A DNA stretch of 11,946 nt from the NCBI GenBank assembly GCA_049509675.1, contig JBEKZQ010000289.1:1-11946 (forward strand), read 5' to 3'. The notes under the pieces are model-generated. The model worked only from the letters and a program-made list of their open reading frames with translations. It was not told the DNA's origin and ran no database searches. The DNA is from JBEKZQ01 sp049509675. GTDB taxonomy: Bacteria; Planctomycetota; Planctomycetia; Pirellulales; Thermoguttaceae. Below are positions 1 through 6,905 of this stretch, one piece after another (within the stretch, counting starts at the first letter, position 1; the number at the start of each line of letters is the position of its first letter). The translations under genes were made by a program, and so were the position numbers.

Positions 1-1043
1 TGCCGGGGCTGGGCGAGGCAACGTTCGTGCAGGCCGCCGGATTCCTGAAGATCACCGGGGGCAACAACCCGCTGGACGCCACCTGGATCCATCCGGAAAG
101 CTATGCTGCGGCCGCGCGCCTGCTGGAGCAGCTCGGTTGCGGCCCGGCCGACCTGGTCGACAAGGAAGCCACGGCCGCACTCTCCGAGCGGACCGCCGGC
201 ATCGACCTGGACGCCAAGGCCAAGGACCTGGACGTGGGGGCCCTGACGCTGAAGGACATCTTGTCGCAACTGGCCCGGCCCGGCCGCGATCCGCGCGAGG
301 ACTTGCCCCCGCCCATCTTCCGCCAAGGGGTGTTGAAGCTGGAGGACTTGACGGCGGGGATGGAGTTGTCGGGCACGGTGCTGAACGTGGTCGATTTTGG
401 TTGCTTCGTGGACATCGGCATGCACGACAGCGGCCTGGTCCACGTAAGCCGCCTGGCCGATCGTTTCATCCGCGATCCCCACGAGGTGGTGGCGGTGGGC
501 GACGTGGTCAAGGTGTGGGTCATGGAGGTCGACAAGGAGCGGCGGCGGGTATCGTTGACCATGGTGCGTCCGGGGAGCGAGCGATCGCGGCGTCCACGGC
601 AGGAGGAGAAAGCGGCCGAGAAGCCGGCCGACGGCCCCAGGCCGGAGGCCTCCGAGCGGCGGCCGCCGCGCAAGCCTGGTCCGCCGCCGTCGCGGCCGCC
701 GGAAGCCCGCCGCGGGCGGCCGCAAGGCCCGCCGTCGGGCAGACCGCGCGTGGCCGATCGGCCCTCCTCGCGGCCACCGGCGCGGCCACCCCAGCCCAAG
801 CCGCGTCCCAAGCCGTTGATCCCGATCACCGACGCCATGAAGACCGGCAAGGAGCCGATGCGCACCTTCGGCGACCTGATGCAGTTCTTCGAGGTGAAGC
901 AAGAAGATCCCGTGGCGAAACCGGCGCAGCAGCCGGAGCCCATGCCCGCACTGCCGGAGCCCGAGCCGCCGGTCGAAGCGCCTCCGCCGGAGCCCGAGCC
1001 GCCGGTCGAAGCGCCGGCCCCCGTCGAGCCCAAGGAGCCGTGA
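1..1043 (+). CDS. tex: Tex, S1-domain RNA-binding transcription accessory protein (3' part)
   Basis: This is the 3' portion of a tex gene; the reading frame is open from base 3 and the start lies left of the window. Visible first is the end of the Tex helix-hairpin-helix region (GLGEATFVQAAGFLKI, then the NPLDATWIHPESY segment typical of the family). A complete S1 RNA-binding domain follows, encoded at roughly 345-560, with the core GxVxNVVDFGCFVDIG, the DSGLVHVSRL strand and a closing RRRVSLTM. Tex proteins bind nucleic acid in the cytoplasm and affect transcription. Most Tex proteins end soon after S1. This one continues for about 160 residues rich in Pro, Arg, Lys and Glu, probably disordered and basic then acidic, interrupted by a short conserved-looking stretch (TFGDLMQFFEV, about 862-894) and closed by a tandem repeat. 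The family assignment is secure; the role of the tail is unknown. Confidence 0.95.
   Translation, partial: PGLGEATFVQAAGFLKITGGNNPLDATWIHPESYAAAARLLEQLGCGPADLVDKEATAALSERTAGIDLDAKAKDLDVGALTLKDILSQLARPGRDPREDLPPPIFRQGVLKLEDLTAGMELSGTVLNVVDFGCFVDIGMHDSGLVHVSRLADRFIRDPHEVVAVGDVVKVWVMEVDKERRRVSLTMVRPGSERSRRPRQEEKAAEKPADGPRPEASERRPPRKPGPPPSRPPEARRGRPQGPPSGRPRVADRPSSRPPARPPQPKPRPKPLIPITDAMKTGKEPMRTFGDLMQFFEVKQEDPVAKPAQQPEPMPALPEPEPPVEAPPPEPEPPVEAPAPVEPKEP
953..1015 (+). repeat. Two-unit 33-base tandem repeat in the tex tail
   Basis: Thirty identical bases occur at 953-982 and again at 986-1015, giving a period of 33 bases or 11 codons. The encoded unit is PEPEPPVEAPP-like, so the repeat extends the acidic proline-rich tail of Tex in frame. 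Two exact copies suggest a recent duplication or slippage event, and copy number may vary between strains. Confidence 0.9.
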
Positions 1044-1064
1044 AAGAATAAGTTGATCAATTAT

Positions 1065-1124
1065 CGTAGGACGGATTGGTAATCCGTCCCGCAAGACACG
1101 GACGGATTGGCAATCCGTCCTACG
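1065..1124. repeat. 60-bp tandem-palindrome intergenic repeat
   Basis: The outer arms CGTAGGACGGATTG (1065-1078) and CAATCCGTCCTACG (1111-1124) are perfect reverse complements. Inside, each half is itself a perfect hairpin: GGACGGATT / AATCCGTCC with loop GGT at 1069-1089, and the same 9-bp stem with loop GGC at 1100-1120. The sequence can therefore fold as two small hairpins or one long one. It begins 21 bases after the tex stop and lies upstream of the 1172 gene, so it could act as a tex terminator, although there is no T-run. It looks like a dispersed non-coding repeat of the REP or MITE type; genome copy number cannot be seen from here. Confidence 0.85.
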
Positions 1125-1171
1125 GGCAACTGGCCAAGTTATTGTCTTACGGGTCCTTGAGGGTATCCGCC

Positions 1172-1657
1172 GTGGACTTTGAAGAGCGACTGGAGAAGGC
1201 GATCGAGCGTGGGCAGCAGGCCAGCAGCGCCCGCGAGTTGGCGCAGGCCCGGCGGCGCATGACGGAAAAGGAGCTCAGCCGGCTGCACTCGCAGTATCGG
1301 CTGGAGCTTTCCGAGCGCATCGAGCGTTGTTTGCGGCAGTTGGCCGATCGATTTCCGGGCTTTCGTTTCGAGACCATCGTGGACGAGCACGGCTGGGGGG
1401 CGGTGATCCGCCGCGACGACATCCGTCTGAGGCGTGCCAGCCGCGGCGATACCTGTTTCAGCCGCCTGGAAATGGTCGTCCGTCCCTTCTCTTCCTACTA
1501 CGTGCTGGAGTTGGCGGCCAAAGCGACGGTGTGCAACAAGGAGTTGTACAACCGCACGCATTATCAGCGGCTGGCCGAGGTCGATCTGACCTCGTTCACC
1601 GAGATGATCGACCTCTGGGTGCTGGAGTACGCCGAACGCTACGCGGCGGAGAGTTGA
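1172..1657 (+). CDS. Conserved-looking hypothetical protein, 161 residues
   Basis: I do not recognise a named family. The GTG at 1172 is chosen because GAGGG (1159-1163) precedes it at a good distance. The frame is open further upstream, but that stretch runs through the palindromic repeat and so is unlikely to be coding. The protein is soluble, with no signal peptide or membrane segment. The N-terminal third is a charged helix or coiled coil (FEERLEKAIERGQQAS, then ARRRMTEKELSRLHSQYR). It leads into an alpha/beta region with FPGFRFETIVDEHGWGAVIRRDDI, a strand-rich block (RLEMVVRPFSSYYVLELAAK) and a C-terminal helix ending in the TGA. It is the first gene of a close plus-strand cluster (6-base gap to the next gene) that ends with signal peptidase I. 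Function unknown. Confidence 0.85.
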   Translation: MDFEERLEKAIERGQQASSARELAQARRRMTEKELSRLHSQYRLELSERIERCLRQLADRFPGFRFETIVDEHGWGAVIRRDDIRLRRASRGDTCFSRLEMVVRPFSSYYVLELAAKATVCNKELYNRTHYQRLAEVDLTSFTEMIDLWVLEYAERYAAES

Positions 1658-1663
1658 GCGGCA

Positions 1664-2428
1664 ATGTTGAAGTACTTATCTCTTTCGCTCGCTCTGCACC
1701 TGGCTATCGTCGGGTACCTGGCGTACCGCTGCGCGTTGGGCGCCACGTCCGCCGTTTGCGAGGGACAGGCAGATTGCGTGTTCGCCGATGAGGGAGAATG
1801 CGGGGGCAACGAATTCGTCGCGCTCGACGTTTCCATCGAGGATCCCGCCACCGAATTGCGAAAACTGCCGACCTTCATCGCCGGCGCATTGGCTTTCCGC
1901 GGCGACAACCGCCCCGCGGCCAAGGATGCGCTTTTTCCGGCCCGATTTGCCATCGACCTGCAGCGGGCGGCCCCCGCCAACTTCGACACGGTCAAGGCCC
2001 TGGAGGACGCCATCCACGGCCCCGGCGCCCGCCGCATTGAATCGTTACAGCAGTCGGTGGCCGAAGCGGAAAAAATGCCGCTTGAAAACTTGAGCGAGAT
2101 TACCAACAAGTTGCGGGCCGATTACGGCGTCCAGGATCACGCCTACGAGCCGAAACACGAGGCGAAGGACGGCACGCAAGTCGATCTTGATCATTCGGTA
2201 GTTTTCTATCGGCTGGTGACCAAAGACGGCAAACGTTGCTTCCAGGAGCTTGCCTTGGACCGGGACGGCAATTACCTCGTCGTCAGCGAGAAGGACGAGT
2301 CGAGCATGGATATGGGGGACAAGGCAAAGCTGCAGGTCTTTTCCAATCCTGTCTTGAGCTCCATCAGAAACATCGCCTTGGGGATCGTCGAGAAGAAGTT
2401 GGAAGACCAAGGGAAGCCGAAGCCGTGA
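1664..2428 (+). CDS. Membrane-anchored hypothetical protein with TonB-like N-terminal helix
   Basis: This 254-residue protein starts at ATG 1664, six bases after the previous stop, with purine-rich GGAGAG just upstream inside that gene. Residues 1-22 form a single hydrophobic segment containing SLALH, which matches the Ser-x3-His pattern of TonB and TolA anchor helices. A short cysteine-bearing segment follows (C23, C32, C38, C46), then a hydrophilic, probably periplasmic region with a helical middle (about residues 105-155). The C-terminal part has a DHSVVFYRLVTKDGKRCFQE strand pattern and ends in a basic GKPKP tail. I see no TonB C-terminal domain and no known enzyme motif. It lies between a soluble unknown and signal peptidase I in one apparent transcription unit, which suggests an envelope role. 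That role is inferred from context only. Confidence 0.85.
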   Translation: MLKYLSLSLALHLAIVGYLAYRCALGATSAVCEGQADCVFADEGECGGNEFVALDVSIEDPATELRKLPTFIAGALAFRGDNRPAAKDALFPARFAIDLQRAAPANFDTVKALEDAIHGPGARRIESLQQSVAEAEKMPLENLSEITNKLRADYGVQDHAYEPKHEAKDGTQVDLDHSVVFYRLVTKDGKRCFQELALDRDGNYLVVSEKDESSMDMGDKAKLQVFSNPVLSSIRNIALGIVEKKLEDQGKPKP

Positions 2429-2463
2429 CCTGAGCGGAATTTGAGTTGACTGGGAGTCGATCG

Positions 2464-3459
2464 ATGTTAACGGTTGCTATCGTGGGGGCGTTTCTGCTTG
2501 CGTTTGCGGCGGGATTGTTGCTCAATTTCCTGTTTCTGCGCCTCGGGGCTCGCTGGGCGAAAATCGAGGGTGCCTCCTGGAAAAGGCTGTTGGCAGCCGC
2601 CCTTGCGATCGGGGCCTTGGGGCTGCTCTTCGGTGGACTCTCCAGGCTCTTGGCGGAGAAGACACGCGATATCGCCTCGCTCGCGTCCGTTTTGGAAGTG
2701 GCACTTCAACCGATCGCTGCTTGGGTCGCGATTGCGCTAATTCTCAGGGTAAAATTTTGGCGGGCGGCCCAGGCATGGCTGCCGACCCTAATTCCTGGCG
2801 CGGCCATGGTGGCGTTGGTTCTTCTCGTCGTTCGCCCGTTTCTCCTCGAAGCGTTCAAGACGCCGAGCAACTCGATGGCTCCGACCCTGTTGGGCCTCCA
2901 TCAGCAAGGCGTCTGTCCGACGTGCGGAGGCCCGGCCTATTGTTCCGCTACGCCGGGGCTGATGATTTGCGAGCAAGGTTTTCATACGGCCCCGGCCAAG
3001 CCGTCAAGCAACTACGTGCATGAGGGCGATCGGTTCCTTGTTTGCAAGTTCCTCGCCCCGCGCCGCTGGGATGTTGTCGTGTTCCTTTTCCCGGAAGAGC
3101 CGACGAATTTATATACGAAACGCCTGGTCGGATTGCCCGGCGAGGAGGTCTCGATCAAGGACGGGGCCGTATGGATCAATGGAGAGAAGCAGACGCCGCC
3201 CGAGTCGCTCAAAGGCATCACGTACGTCACGGACATGGGGCATGGGATTTCAGCCTCTTGGGGCACCGCCGCGCATCCGGCCAAGCTGGGGCCGGACGAG
3301 TACTTTGTGCTGGGCGATTTCTCGCTGGCGGCACGCGACTCGCGATTCTGGGAAAAAGGGGCGCCGGGTCACGCCCCCTACGCCGTTCCGGCTTCGTACC
3401 TGCGGGGAGTCGTCACGCACATCTATTGGCCGCTCTCGCGCTGCCGCGTGCTGCGATAA
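2464..3459 (+). CDS. lepB: Signal peptidase I (S26 family) with extra membrane segments and Cys-rich insert
   Basis: This predicted type I signal peptidase cleaves signal peptides of exported proteins at the outer face of the inner membrane. The ATG at 2464 has GGGAG at 2452-2456. The protein is 331 residues. Four hydrophobic segments (about 1-27, 41-63, 73-96, 105-128) precede the catalytic region, where many relatives have one or two. Box B is PSNSMAPTL with the nucleophile S137. Box C is GDRFLVCKF. Box D is KRLVGLPGEE with the general base K219. Box E is GDFSLAARDSR (G284-R294), where the usual GDN reads GDF and three residues are added. Between S137 and box C lies an insert with C151, C154, C160 and C169 (CPTCG start) and H174, resembling a small zinc-binding knuckle. 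The Ser/Lys dyad is intact, so activity is expected. It is last in a three-gene cluster and converges with the next gene 17 bases away. Confidence 0.93.
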   Translation: MLTVAIVGAFLLAFAAGLLLNFLFLRLGARWAKIEGASWKRLLAAALAIGALGLLFGGLSRLLAEKTRDIASLASVLEVALQPIAAWVAIALILRVKFWRAAQAWLPTLIPGAAMVALVLLVVRPFLLEAFKTPSNSMAPTLLGLHQQGVCPTCGGPAYCSATPGLMICEQGFHTAPAKPSSNYVHEGDRFLVCKFLAPRRWDVVVFLFPEEPTNLYTKRLVGLPGEEVSIKDGAVWINGEKQTPPESLKGITYVTDMGHGISASWGTAAHPAKLGPDEYFVLGDFSLAARDSRFWEKGAPGHAPYAVPASYLRGVVTHIYWPLSRCRVLR

Positions 3460-3476
3460 CGAAGGCTAATCGTCGT

Positions 3477-3770
3477 CTACTCCAGGTCGATGTACAGGTC
3501 GAGCATCACTCCCAGCCGTTGGCAGATCCTGTGCAATTGTCGTTCGAGTGTCTTGTCGCGGACCTGGTGCGACTCATCGGCCAGATCGTCGGCCAACTGG
3601 TCCAGTTCATCCAAGGTGAGGTGGACCGATTCGCCGGGCGGCGTTTCGCGAATGACTTGCAAGAACGATCCATCCAACGCGAGCCGGTCGCCCAGCAGCA
3701 ACGTCCGTTCCGCCGGATGAAGTGGCAAACCGATTCGATCGTTGACCTTCTTGGGGATGCGCCGGAGCAT
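3477..3770 (-). CDS. Small hypothetical protein, 97 residues
   Basis: This minus-strand gene is convergent with lepB. I prefer the ATG at 3768-3770 (MLRRIPKKVNDRIGLPLHP) because the sequence becomes charged and protein-like from there. The frame also stays open to an ATG at 3903-3905, which would add 45 residues of less protein-like composition; neither start has a strong ribosome binding site. The product is soluble and acidic. A short basic N-terminus is followed by HPAERTLLLGDRLALDGSF, a TPPGESVHLTLDELDQLADDLADES segment split into two acidic helices, and a final helix (ERQLHRICQRLGVMLDLYIDLE). The regular heptad-like leucines suggest a helical bundle or a protein-interaction role. No family is recognised and function is unknown. 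Confidence 0.7.
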   Translation of the reverse strand: MLRRIPKKVNDRIGLPLHPAERTLLLGDRLALDGSFLQVIRETPPGESVHLTLDELDQLADDLADESHQVRDKTLERQLHRICQRLGVMLDLYIDLE

Positions 3771-4047
3771 TCTTGATACTCGATCTTTGTTCGTGCGAAG
3801 AGAGGGAGCAAACCCTATTTTCCAGCAGCCGCGCAAGTTTAGCAAGGAGAATCTTCCTGCGAACAAAAGACGGTTTTTTTCGGCACCGATCGACAGAGGA
3901 ATCATCTTGTTCGCGTGTCCAAAATCTTTCTCAGTGATTTATTTTGTTCCTCCATTACGCGAGTTTTTAAGCTATGATCGTATTGCTTAAGAATCTGGCA
4001 ATGAGGCCGGGGCTTTTCCTTTGACGGAACACTGCGGGGAATCGAGC
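3771..4047. other. AT-richer intergenic spacer between divergent genes
   Basis: This spacer separates the minus-strand small gene from the plus-strand metallophosphoesterase and is clearly richer in A and T than its surroundings, especially 3870-3995. It should hold promoters for both. The best plus-strand -10 candidate is TATGAT at 3973-3978, but no good -35 lies 16-18 bases upstream. A run of seven T at 3874-3880 has no convincing hairpin before it. An open minus-strand frame covers 3771-3905 and could be an N-terminal extension of the small gene. Confidence 0.5.
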
Positions 4048-4860
4048 ATGCGACTGGCGTGGCTGACGGACATTCATCTCAACTTCCTGGACGCGCCGGC
4101 CGTGCGGCAGTTCCTTCTGTCCGTCAAGGAGCAAGCCGACGCGGTGGCCATCAGCGGCGACATCGCCGAGAGTCCCGAGATCGCCGGCTACTTGAGGACC
4201 ATCGACGAGTTGGTGCAGAAGCCGGTCTATTTCGTCCTGGGGAACCACGACTTTTACCGCGGTTCCATCGCCAAGACCCGGCAGCGCGTGGTGGAAACCG
4301 TCAAGTTCGCCCGGCATTTGCACTACCTGACGACCCTGGGCGTGGTGGAGTTGACCACCAAGACGGCGATCCTCGGCCATGACGGCTGGGCCGACAGCCG
4401 GCTGGGCGACTACTGGAAATCGGACGTGCTGTTGAACGATCACCAGTGCATCGAGGAACTGGCCGTTTGGTGGCGCGGCGGCCAGATCGACAAACAAGGG
4501 CTGCGGCCCGTGTTCACGGCCCTGGCCGATGAGGCGGCGCGGCACTTGGAGAGCGTGCTCCAAGAGGCGGTCGCCAGGTATCCGCATGTGATCGCCGTGA
4601 CGCACGTGCCGCCCTTCCGCGCGGCGGCGCGCCATCAAGGACGCGTCTCCGACGCCTATTGGCTCCCCTATTTCGCCAGCAAGATCGCCGGCGACGTAAT
4701 GCAAAAGATCATGCGATCGCACCCGGAGTCAGACCTCTTGGTCCTCTGCGGACACACCCACGGCAGCGGCGATCTCAAGGTTTTGGGCAACCTGCGGGTG
4801 TTGACCGGTGAAGCTGACTATGGGGAACCCAAAATCCTGGGCCCCTTGGAAGTGGAATGA
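4048..4860 (+). CDS. Calcineurin-like metallophosphoesterase
   Basis: This 270-residue cytoplasmic protein belongs to the calcineurin-like phosphoesterase superfamily, which hydrolyses phosphomono- or phosphodiesters with a two-metal centre. All the metal-binding motifs are visible in order: D8-I-H10 (LTDIH), G37-D38 (SGDIAES), G65-N-H-D68 (GNHDFY), H186 (VTHVPPF) and G235-H-T-H238 (CGHTHGSG). An additional LGHDGWADSR segment at about 110-116 is typical of a subgroup of these enzymes. There is no signal peptide. The ATG at 4048 is preferred over the upstream TTG at 4021 because GGGGA sits seven bases before it and the homologous strand MRLAWLTDIH starts there. The gene stands alone, divergent from its left neighbour and convergent with the right one. 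The substrate cannot be told; a cyclic nucleotide or nucleic acid substrate are both possible. Confidence 0.92.
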   Translation: MRLAWLTDIHLNFLDAPAVRQFLLSVKEQADAVAISGDIAESPEIAGYLRTIDELVQKPVYFVLGNHDFYRGSIAKTRQRVVETVKFARHLHYLTTLGVVELTTKTAILGHDGWADSRLGDYWKSDVLLNDHQCIEELAVWWRGGQIDKQGLRPVFTALADEAARHLESVLQEAVARYPHVIAVTHVPPFRAAARHQGRVSDAYWLPYFASKIAGDVMQKIMRSHPESDLLVLCGHTHGSGDLKVLGNLRVLTGEADYGEPKILGPLEVE

Positions 4861-4881
4861 GAACGGGACGCCGTGAGGATA

Positions 4882-4934
4882 GTACTCATCTCGCTCCGCG
4901 AGATGGAATTCATCACGCGGAGCGTGATGAGTAC
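4882..4934. repeat. 53-bp tandem-palindrome repeat between convergent genes
   Basis: The outer arms, starting GTACTCATC and ending GATGAGTAC, pair over 19 positions with one mismatch. Each half is also a hairpin: CATCTCGC / GCGAGATG with loop TCC (4887-4905), and TCATCACGC / GCGTGATGA with loop GGA (4910-4930). GAATTC lies around the midpoint. It lies between the ends of two convergent genes (4860 and 4949), so a bidirectional transcription-termination role is plausible. Its design matches the repeat at 1065-1124 although the sequence is unrelated. Confidence 0.85.
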
Positions 4935-4948
4935 GATTGCCGCGACAA

Positions 4949-6730
4949 TTAATTGACGTTGGTGGCACTGACGCTGAATGGCGAGCCTGGGAATTCGAGA
5001 ACGCCGCCGCACTCGAACTCGTCTTTACCGTCGCGTCCCATGCCGAACTTCGCGCCGCCTTGCGTGGCGAAGATCAATTGCCCGTAGCGGTAGTTGATGA
5101 TCTTTCTGCCGCGAAAATCAGCGACCGTCAACAGCGGCGTCTCGATGCCGTGGGTGTCGGACACTTCGACGAACACGGGGTCCAGCATGCGGGCGTCGCG
5201 CAGCCGCCGGATCACGCGCGGCGCCGGCGGCGAACAGTCGATCCAGTCGATTTCGCGGTCGCCGCGGGAAACGGCGATGATCGTATCGGCCGAGCCTTTC
5301 TGGTAGGCCAGGCAGGTGGGGTTCCGGCCCACGCGCACCTCGGCCGCGCGGCGAACCGCTCGGACCTGGGCCGGTGCTTCGCTGCTCAGGCCGCCCATGT
5401 CGTAAATCCCCAGCGTGCCGTCGCGAGACGCGATCGCTGCCCACGTTTTCTCCGCACCGCTCATGCCGGCGATGACCGCCGTTGGTTCGGGAACGTCCAG
5501 GACCGTCACGACAGTCGGTTTCCATTGCGGGGCCACGTCGAAAGCATAGGGCCATTGCCGGGGTTCGGGGCCGGCGTCGCGCGTCTTGCGGTAGTTCGCT
5601 TCGCTGCTGAAGTACATCTTGCGCACTTCCGCGAACAGCGGCCGCAGGTCGAGAACGGCCGCCTTGTCCTCGTACTTGCCGATCACCACGGCATAGCCGG
5701 CCGTGCTCGCATACTGGGCATTGGAACCTTTCGAGAACACGTCGCGGTCGGCCTGCTGGGCCAGGTCGTACTCCCGCAGCACCCCGGCGTTGCCGTCCCG
5801 CCCGTTCATGCGGCCGCCCACGTGGTTGCCGACCGCCGAGATGCCTGTGGGAAACGCGATCCCCGGCAGGTCGACGTAGCCCAGCAGCTTCAAGTTCGTG
5901 AAGACCGCGACGTTCGGCAGCGACCAGGCCTGGTCGTCATGCCACTCGTGTACGAAGTTGGTTTGCTTGCCGTTCACCTGTGGCGATAGCACGGCCACCT
6001 GGCCCTTGTTCGCGGCCACGTCGCACAAGGTCACCAGCACGAATTCGCTCTTATTGGTGATCGAGATGGACGTCAGGAGCTTGCCGGGCGGGAACTGGAA
6101 GGCCGGCTCCAAGCCGCGGGCGGTGACGGTGCCGGCCGCGGCCAGCAGACCGGAAGAGAAGATGGCCAGCCCGTTGTTGGCCCAGCTCCCCATGCCGCGG
6201 GCCATGGCCAGGGGCATGCCCACTTCGCCACGCGGCGCGGCCTGTTTCCATTTCGCGCCGGCCGGTTCCGGGCGGAACCCGCCGTGCCAGGGCGGCAGCG
6301 GCGCTTCGGTGAAACAACCGTTGGACCATTCGATGATCGTCACGCGGTCCACGGGAAAGAAACCCGGGTCCGGCACATAGAGGATCTGTCCTTGGGTGCT
6401 GCTGAAATCTCCGGCGTCCTTCGACCAGGGGCCGCCGATCTGGTACTGTCGCCCGCCCGGGTCTTGCCTGGCCGGACACATCCACACCAAGGGGAATTTC
6501 TCCGCCGGCCCTTGGCCATGATAATAAGCGTAGTCCGGACCCAATCGCCGGTTCATGCCCGAGAGGCTGAAATCCTGGAGTTCCCGCAGGATAGCAGCGC
6601 GGTCGAGTTGGCGGGCGGCGGGCCGACTTGGCGACTGCGGCTCGCCGGCATGGCACCACGCGGCCAGCATGGCAATCGCCAGGCCGGAAGCCGTCAAGCA
6701 GTCAAATCGGTTGATTGGATTGTGGTTCAC
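4949..6730 (-). CDS. Large secreted protein of unknown function
   Basis: This 593-residue protein starts at GTG (6728-6730), five bases after a near-perfect GGAGGT, which fixes the start. Residues 1-28 are a Sec signal peptide: a short polar N-region, a hydrophobic core ASGLAIAMLAAW, and likely cleavage after CHA. The mature part is rich in Gly, Trp and short beta strands, with repeated blade-like segments such as GQVAVLSPQ, KAAVLDLRPLF, GTLGIYDMGGL and DTIIAVSRGDREIDWIDC. This suggests a beta-propeller or similar all-beta fold working outside the cytoplasm. Early motifs include NRRLGPDYAYYHGQGPAEKF and GGPWSKDAGDFSSTQG. I do not recognise a catalytic motif or a named family. No neighbour points to its function, so the fold is an inference from pattern alone. 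Confidence 0.88.
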   Translation of the reverse strand: MNHNPINRFDCLTASGLAIAMLAAWCHAGEPQSPSRPAARQLDRAAILRELQDFSLSGMNRRLGPDYAYYHGQGPAEKFPLVWMCPARQDPGGRQYQIGGPWSKDAGDFSSTQGQILYVPDPGFFPVDRVTIIEWSNGCFTEAPLPPWHGGFRPEPAGAKWKQAAPRGEVGMPLAMARGMGSWANNGLAIFSSGLLAAAGTVTARGLEPAFQFPPGKLLTSISITNKSEFVLVTLCDVAANKGQVAVLSPQVNGKQTNFVHEWHDDQAWSLPNVAVFTNLKLLGYVDLPGIAFPTGISAVGNHVGGRMNGRDGNAGVLREYDLAQQADRDVFSKGSNAQYASTAGYAVVIGKYEDKAAVLDLRPLFAEVRKMYFSSEANYRKTRDAGPEPRQWPYAFDVAPQWKPTVVTVLDVPEPTAVIAGMSGAEKTWAAIASRDGTLGIYDMGGLSSEAPAQVRAVRRAAEVRVGRNPTCLAYQKGSADTIIAVSRGDREIDWIDCSPPAPRVIRRLRDARMLDPVFVEVSDTHGIETPLLTVADFRGRKIINYRYGQLIFATQGGAKFGMGRDGKDEFECGGVLEFPGSPFSVSATNVN

Positions 6731-6870
6731 GTCTCACCTCCTTCGGGGTCGGTGGTGCAATAGTTCGACACCGCTCCCATGTTAGCACGGTAGTGCGTCG
6801 CTTTCCAGCGCGACGCGCCGATTGGGCGCACGGGCGACAAGTCTGAGGGACGTGAGAACTCGCTGGGCGC

Positions 6871-6887
6871 CACTGGCTCTGCCAGTG
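6871..6887. terminator. Perfect hairpin downstream of fliG
   Basis: CACTGGC / GCCAGTG with loop TCT forms a perfect 7-bp stem starting 19 bases past the fliG stop codon on the minus strand. There is no T-run after it in the direction of fliG transcription, so if it terminates it is not a classical intrinsic terminator. The GCCACTGGC...GCCAGTG form also resembles one hairpin of the 61-bp repeat family seen elsewhere in this window, so it may instead be a repeat remnant. Confidence 0.4.
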
Positions 6888-6905
6888 CTTCGGCAGGTCG
6901 GCCGC

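Noticed and set aside
101..1060. Long minus-strand open frame opposite tex
   Set aside because: The protein is low-complexity Gly/Ser/Arg sequence created by the GC-rich codon pattern of tex on the other strand; it has no start context or family resemblance.
1076..1171. Upstream TTG start for the 1172 gene
   Set aside because: It would begin inside the palindromic repeat and encode repeat-derived residues. GTG 1172 has a proper ribosome binding site.
3844..3880. Intrinsic terminator ending in seven T after lepB
   Set aside because: The T-run is real, but the upstream inverted repeat is only about four base pairs and the site is some 400 bases past the lepB stop, beyond a convergent gene.
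4937..5989. 350-codon plus-strand open frame
   Set aside because: It is antisense to the 593-residue secreted protein, which has a signal peptide and a near-perfect ribosome binding site. The plus-strand translation is His/Ala/Val-rich shadow sequence.
6731..6870. Promoter for the 593-residue secreted protein (TGGAAA, 17 bases, TAACAT on the minus strand)
   Set aside because: Each hexamer matches the consensus at only four of six positions, which is expected often by chance; not supported enough to list.
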